Shown: one piece after another, positions 60,625 through 64,000 of the stretch
How positions within the stretch are numbered: the first letter of the stretch is position 1
How the letters are laid out: each line of letters starts with the position of its first letter
NCBI GenBank assembly: GCA_963666945.2
Contig: CAXXRT010000004.1
Coordinates: 47,208-111,207 of the forward strand
DNA: 64,000 bases
Direction of reading: 5' to 3'
Source: G963666945 sp963666945
GTDB taxonomy: Bacteria > Bacteroidota > Bacteroidia > Bacteroidales > Marinifilaceae
Translations under genes and position numbers: made by a program
Notes under the pieces: model-generated
Databases searched by the model: none
Told to the model about the DNA's origin: nothing
The model's input: the letters and a program-made list of their open reading frames with translations, nothing else

Positions 60625-60957
60625 ATGTGTAAGACCATTGGTAGAAATATTGTTTTAATTCGTAAGGCTCAGGGATTAACGCAGTCAAATTTAGCATCGT
60701 ACCTGGGTGTGTCCCGTGAGCAGATTTCTAATTACGAAAGGGGGGTACGCGATATTTCCGTAACAGAATTAAATAAGCTATCAGAATTATTTGGTGTTGA
60801 ATTATCCGATTTACTGGAAGACGATTTAGAAATACAAAAGTTGAATTTAGCCTTTGCATTCAGAAGCGGAAATAACAATGAGGATCTGGAGTCTGTCGCT
60901 GCTTTTAAGAAGGTTGTTATGAATTATATAAAAATGAAGCGTATCAATGCAGATTAA
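60625..60957 (+). CDS. XRE-family regulator
   Basis: A 110-residue protein with an N-terminal Cro/C1 helix-turn-helix (IGRNIVLIRKAQGLTQSNLASYLGVSREQISNYERG, about 4-38) and a helical C-terminal half that likely mediates dimerisation or contact with the peptidase. I chose ATG 60625 (MCKTIGRNIV); the open frame extends upstream without conserved sequence. The last 11 bp overlap the ImmA/IrrE gene, the usual arrangement for a repressor and the metallopeptidase that inactivates it, as for ImmR/ImmA of ICEBs1. Confidence 0.87.
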   Translation: MCKTIGRNIVLIRKAQGLTQSNLASYLGVSREQISNYERGVRDISVTELNKLSELFGVELSDLLEDDLEIQKLNLAFAFRSGNNNEDLESVAAFKKVVMNYIKMKRINAD

Positions 60958-61672
60958 AATAGAAAAAGAAGCAGCCGACTTTCGTAATAGGTTAGGATTC
61001 ACAAGTTCTGATCCAATTCGCCTAAAGAGTCTCTTGATTAAATTAAATGTTATTACACTTTTTAAGCCATTGTCTGAAAATTTCTCAGGTATGGCTGCCA
61101 AAGTGGAAGATTCGAATTTTATACTTATAAACTCTAATCATTCTATTGGACGACAGAATTTCTCAATTTGCCATGAACTATATCATCTGTATGTACAGGA
61201 GAATTTTACTCCTCACCATTGTTCCTCAAGTACATTTAATAAATCGGATATAATTGAGTATAGTGCAGATTTATTTGCCGCATATTTACTTATACCATAT
61301 ACCGGACTCATAAGTATGATACCGGATGAACAATCAGGGATGGATAAAATCACTTTGGAAACTATTTTGAAAATAGAGCATTACTTCAGTTGTTCCCGTT
61401 CGGCCTTATTAACCCGCTTAAAAGAATTGAAATTTATTTCTAATAAGACTTTTGATAAATACAAAACCGATATTGTAAGAACTGCAAGGCAATATGGATA
61501 TGATGATACACTTTATAAGTCCGGAAATGAAGGTGTAGTGATAGGTGACTTTGGAACATTGGCAAAGCAACTTTTTGACAAAGAGAAAATCTCTGAAGGT
61601 CATTACGCTGAGTTGATGAATAGTATCGGTTTTGACCCCTTTAATAATAACCAATCCAATGAAGTCTTTTGA
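60947..61672 (+). CDS. ImmA/IrrE-family metallopeptidase
   Basis: A 241-residue zinc peptidase with the HExxH site HELYH (residues 76-80) and a downstream Glu 104/Asp 108 in EYSADLFAAYLL that fits the third ligand region. It overlaps the XRE gene by 11 bp and is probably translationally coupled. By analogy it would cleave or antagonise that repressor. Related pairs usually sit in ICEs, phages or next to a toxin or PIN-domain gene; here nothing follows except repeats, so any third component is missing. The C-terminal tail (SGNEGVVIGDFGTLAKQLFDKEKISEGHYAEL) is of unknown function. Confidence 0.87.
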   Translation: MQIKIEKEAADFRNRLGFTSSDPIRLKSLLIKLNVITLFKPLSENFSGMAAKVEDSNFILINSNHSIGRQNFSICHELYHLYVQENFTPHHCSSSTFNKSDIIEYSADLFAAYLLIPYTGLISMIPDEQSGMDKITLETILKIEHYFSCSRSALLTRLKELKFISNKTFDKYKTDIVRTARQYGYDDTLYKSGNEGVVIGDFGTLAKQLFDKEKISEGHYAELMNSIGFDPFNNNQSNEVF

Positions 61673-61713
61673 TTCTAAAAAGAAAATTAAACCCATAATT
61701 TATACAGCAGTAT

Positions 61714-61828
61714 CGTCTCCCTGCCCCCTAGGTTTTAATTTTTTAATTAGCAGCCCATCACTACTACCAAGGTTTTTTAATTCTTTTTGCGTCCGTCTCC
61801 CTTCCCCCTAGGTTTTAATCTTTTAATT
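61714..61828. repeat. Direct repeats with 80-bp period
   Basis: A 35-bp unit (CGTCTCCCT-CCCCCTAGG then TTTTAAT-TTTTAATT) occurs at 61714-61748 and 61794-61828 with two differences. The intervening DNA is one copy of the 45-bp repeat. Confidence 0.75.
61750..61794. repeat. 45-bp direct repeat, copy 1
   Basis: Identical to 62020-62064. It starts GCAGCCCATCACTACTACC and ends CTTTTTGCGTCC. Confidence 0.85.
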
Positions 61829-61865
61829 CATGGCCTTTAGTAAAATTGCATGAAAGGTATTTCAT

Positions 61866-62025
61866 GGCAGCTAACCTATAATTTATGCAGCCTTTAGAAA
61901 AACTCCGTAAAAAATAAATAGCTTTCTGTACTTTCAAAAACATGGGCTGTCTGACGACCGTAGGGAGGAGTTTCCCATGTTTTAGTACAAAAAGCTATTT
62001 ATTTAGGAGTTTTTCGTCTGCAGCC
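61866..62025 (-). repeat. Long structured inverted-repeat element, copy B
   Basis: Inverted relative of copy A. Stems on the plus strand are GAAAAACTCC/GGAGTTTTTC (61897-61906, 62006-62015), AAATAAATAGCTTT/AAAGCTATTTATTT (61912-61925, 61991-62004), TGTAC/GTACA (61927-61931, 61985-61989) and AAAACATGGG/CCCATGTTTT (61937-61946, 61974-61983). The 27-nt loop is 61947-61973 and nearly identical to the complement of the loop in A. The outer arm on the right is replaced by the 45-bp direct repeat. Confidence 0.85.
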
Positions 62026-62064
62026 CATCACTACTACCAAGGTTTTTTAATTCTTTTTGCGTCC
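62020..62064. repeat. 45-bp direct repeat, copy 2
   Basis: Identical to 61750-61794. It begins inside the right end of hairpin element B and runs into the palindrome at 62048-62207. Confidence 0.85.
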
Positions 62065-62207
62065 ATACCAATCTTTAGCGTTAAGTAGTACTATAAATTT
62101 CAGTTAAGCAAGGAAAGCTGTTTGAGGCCAAAGGCCGAGTTTTCTTTCCTTGTATGAAATTTATAGTACTATAGCGTTAAGAAGATTGTCAGTAGCAAAA
62201 AGAATTA
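62048..62207. repeat. Palindrome interrupted by an insertion
   Basis: Outer arms TAATTCTTTTTGC (62048-62060)/GCAAAAAGAATTA (62195-62207) and inner arms CAATCTT (62069-62075)/AAGATTG (62182-62188) are perfect complements. The MITE-like hairpin and its 10-bp direct repeats occupy the loop. On the minus strand it lies just after the stop of the TonB-dependent receptor gene, so the older palindrome may have been its terminator. Confidence 0.7.
62076..62181. mobile_element. MITE-like 86-bp hairpin with 10-bp direct repeats
   Basis: Terminal inverted repeats TAGTACTATAAATTTCA (62086-62102) and TGAAATTTATAGTACTA (62155-62171) are perfect over 17 bp. Inside are AAGGAAAG/CTTTCCTT (62110-62117, 62144-62151) and GGCC-AAA-GGCC (62126-62136). 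The direct repeat TAGCGTTAAG flanks it at 62076-62085 and 62172-62181, as a target-site duplication would. It encodes no protein. Confidence 0.7.
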
Positions 62208-62213
62208 TAAAGC

Positions 62214-64000
62214 CTAAAATTCCCCCTCATCATTAAACTCATCCCCGCCATCTCTTTTCTTCTGCTTCAGCTTAAAATTATTTATCCTGTACGACAGAGA
62301 AATCATAAAGCTCGGTTCAGGCTTAAAAGTCGAATGAGACCTGTAATTCTCCTTCACCGTCTCAACCTCGTATTTCCAGGTATTCAAAAAATTGCGGAAC
62401 TGAGCTGTCAGGGAAAGATTGCTGCTCAGTTTAGCCCTCAGCGCAGCGTTCGCACTGTACGAGGCCTTTCGCACCGACTGCGACTCCTTCTCCCTGCCAT
62501 TGTACCTGTTGTCTATCTGCAGGTCAAGACTCTTGTTTATCTTAAACTTATTTATCAGCGAAGCGCTCCAGTTAAAGGTATTGATATTGTCAACACCCTC
62601 AACATCAGAGGAAATGCGGTAGTTGTACGCATCGGCCGACCAGGACATATTCCAGAAACCAAAAAGATCTATGTTATACATCAGCTCGGCACCAAGGGCA
62701 TACGACTTGCCCACATTATCAACAGTATTAAGAGTCACATCGGCGAACCTGTCCTCCTGACCCGCAGGTATGTTATCCACAGGATAAGTAGAAAGAATAT
62801 GCTCCATCTTGTTCTCTGTAATACGGTAGAAAGCCTCCAGCGACAGCCTCGACTTTTCCCAGTCCTTAAGGTAAGTCACCTCCATAACGTGCACATATTC
62901 GTTTTTAAGATCGGGGTTACCCTTTCTCACGTTGTACATATCGTGCCATATCTCTCTTGGAAGAAGGCTGAAACCCCTTGGGCGCTCAATCCTCCTGGAA
63001 TAGCTTGCCTGAAGCTGGTTGCCCTTGTGAAGGTTGTATGAAAGGTGTGCAGTGGGGAAGATGTCGAAGTCATCGGCCTCGGCAAGACTGTTGTCCTCGG
63101 TGGAGGAGACCTCCCTGACTGTCTTTTCGCCCCTCAGTCCCAGCTGCCAGGTCATATCGCCCCACTTGCTGCTGTATGTGGAATAAAGACTGTATATCTT
63201 TCTTTTAAAGTCAACATCGTAAGTCAGCGAATTCTCAAGCACTTCACCGGCCATCCTCTCTATGGTCGAGGCATCCTCCTTATGGACGTCACGAAGCTGA
63301 ACGCCGGCCTCAAACTTTGAATTTTCGCTGATAGGAAGACTGTAGTCAAGTCTCAGCTCGCTTTTTTCCCCGGGACCCTCCATCACAGTCCTGCTGCTAT
63401 TGTCAATACCCGCCTCCTTGTTCAAAAGACTGTTCCACGTATAGCTATCCATGTCCATCTTGCGGTAGTTAAACTCCATGCTAAGCTGGTGACCCTTGGC
63501 CGCGAACTTATGAACGTACCCGCCGTTAAAGGAAAACATGTCCATCTTTCTGTCGCTGTTGTTCTCGCTGACCTGGGAGGTGGCGTTATTTATATAGTCA
63601 AGACTGCTCTCTCCCGCGAAGCTGTTGGCTCCAATGGTGGCCGAGAAATCGAGTATATCACTGTCGCTTATCTCCCAGGAAAGACCCGCATCAATCTTTT
63701 TGCCCGTCTTGGAGCGTTCGCTGTCACCCTCTGAGCTTATCACCGACTGAATCTGCTTTTCCTCCTCTATGGCCGACCTGTGAATGTTTTCCGAATAGTT
63801 GCCCGAGACAAAGAAGTTGACCTTTTTTCTTCTAAGGTTCAAAAGGAAGTCGGAAGACAGGGAACCGAAAGATCCCGCCTTGGCGTTGACTATGCCCGAC
63901 ACCCCCATGTTCTTGTTCTTTTTGGTGATGATGTTTATTATTCCGCCAGTGCCATCGGGTGAGTATTTGGCCGATGCATTGGTTATTATCTCTATGTTTT
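62214..64000 (-). CDS. TonB-dependent receptor-type outer-membrane barrel, 5'-truncated by window
   Basis: The C-terminal 595 residues of an outer-membrane beta-barrel protein; the start lies beyond the right edge. The frame is open up to 64000 and upstream of the first internal Met reads NASAKYSPDGTGGIINIITKKNKN, the end of a plug domain as in the TonB-dependent receptor family with OMP_b-brl_3 barrels. The rest is an amphipathic barrel with repeated aromatic strands, such as RGFSLLPREIWHDMYNVRKGNPDLKNEYVH, ending in SYRINNFKLKQKKRDGGDEFNDEGEF rather than a terminal Phe directly after a strand. Base use is GC-richer than the neighbouring island. Substrate unknown. Confidence 0.88.
   Translation of the reverse strand, partial: NIEIITNASAKYSPDGTGGIINIITKKNKNMGVSGIVNAKAGSFGSLSSDFLLNLRRKKVNFFVSGNYSENIHRSAIEEEKQIQSVISSEGDSERSKTGKKIDAGLSWEISDSDILDFSATIGANSFAGESSLDYINNATSQVSENNSDRKMDMFSFNGGYVHKFAAKGHQLSMEFNYRKMDMDSYTWNSLLNKEAGIDNSSRTVMEGPGEKSELRLDYSLPISENSKFEAGVQLRDVHKEDASTIERMAGEVLENSLTYDVDFKRKIYSLYSTYSSKWGDMTWQLGLRGEKTVREVSSTEDNSLAEADDFDIFPTAHLSYNLHKGNQLQASYSRRIERPRGFSLLPREIWHDMYNVRKGNPDLKNEYVHVMEVTYLKDWEKSRLSLEAFYRITENKMEHILSTYPVDNIPAGQEDRFADVTLNTVDNVGKSYALGAELMYNIDLFGFWNMSWSADAYNYRISSDVEGVDNINTFNWSASLINKFKINKSLDLQIDNRYNGREKESQSVRKASYSANAALRAKLSSNLSLTAQFRNFLNTWKYEVETVKENYRSHSTFKPEPSFMISLSYRINNFKLKQKKRDGGDEFNDEGEF

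Larger units (their letters stand above)
61673..62213. other. Repeat-dense intergenic block right of the ImmA gene
   Basis: About 540 bp without a gene. It holds 80-bp-period direct repeats (61714-61828), two exact 45-bp copies (61750-61794 and 62020-62064), hairpin element B (61866-62025) and a MITE-like hairpin nested in a larger palindrome (62048-62207). Confidence 0.7.

Noticed and set aside
60251..61672. Complete HipBA or XRE-toxin toxin-antitoxin locus
   Set aside because: No HipA-like kinase or other toxin frame is found on either strand next to these genes.

Overview
The window looks like a chromosomal segment of a Bacteroidota (Bacteroidales-type) bacterium. The evidence is a SusC/SusD pair with FecR and an ECF sigma factor, DUF4369/TlpA lipoproteins, BACON-like and PKD-like lipoproteins with Cys-Asp-rich export tails, the conserved Rel-Fur-PurA cluster, and many TAnnTTTG promoter -7 boxes about 20-65 nt before start codons with almost no Shine-Dalgarno sequences. 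No tRNA, IS transposase, prophage or CRISPR array was recognised. One structural RNA gene, RNase P RNA, is present.

Layout. 0.3-5.3 kb: (p)ppGpp synthetase/hydrolase, a Fur-family repressor, adenylosuccinate synthase and a small TlpA thioredoxin. 5.4-14.2 kb: valS, then a leftward cluster (M23 peptidase, MerR regulator, Nif3-like protein, C4 zinc-ribbon coiled coil) divergent from alaS. 14.3-23.2 kb: a probably abundant TPR lipoprotein, two paralogous thioredoxin-domain proteins, a DUF4369-only lipoprotein and a histidine kinase/response regulator pair. 23.3-33.4 kb: two paralogous secreted C1 cysteine peptidases flank a pseudouridine synthase with a huge Arg/Ser/Asp-rich tail, an E2 acyltransferase, miaA, tgt, an LptF/G permease and a cysteine hydrolase. 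33.5-45.5 kb: mostly housekeeping genes (TPR-PD40 protein, GNAT, HSDR_N-like nuclease-fold protein, elbB, YqgE, class IV aminotransferase, gmhB, holA, amn, thpR, queA, rnpB, L-serine dehydratase), visibly richer in GC.

45.5-59.4 kb is an AT-rich accessory island read leftward. ECF sigma factor, FecR anti-sigma, SusC with an N-terminal STN signalling domain, SusD, DUF4843, PKD-like and LRR lipoproteins, then a TlpA lipoprotein and a secreted amidohydrolase. It has no glycosidase, so a sigma/anti-sigma-controlled uptake system for something other than a polysaccharide is plausible. 59.4-62.2 kb is a repeat-dense block with three small genes: an orphan HipB/Y4mF-like regulator behind three operators phased at exactly 41 bp, and an XRE regulator overlapping an ImmA/IrrE metallopeptidase. 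The right edge holds a 5'-truncated TonB-dependent receptor.

The main unexplained structure is a long hairpin element present in two inverted copies (59683-59852 and about 61866-62025) that bracket the small-gene block. Their stems differ by compensating base-pair changes while the 27-28 nt loop is nearly identical. A third, decayed copy lies at about 45601-45785, on the other border of the SusC/D island. Next to the right-hand copy is an 86-bp MITE-like hairpin with 10-bp direct repeats inserted in the loop of an older palindrome.
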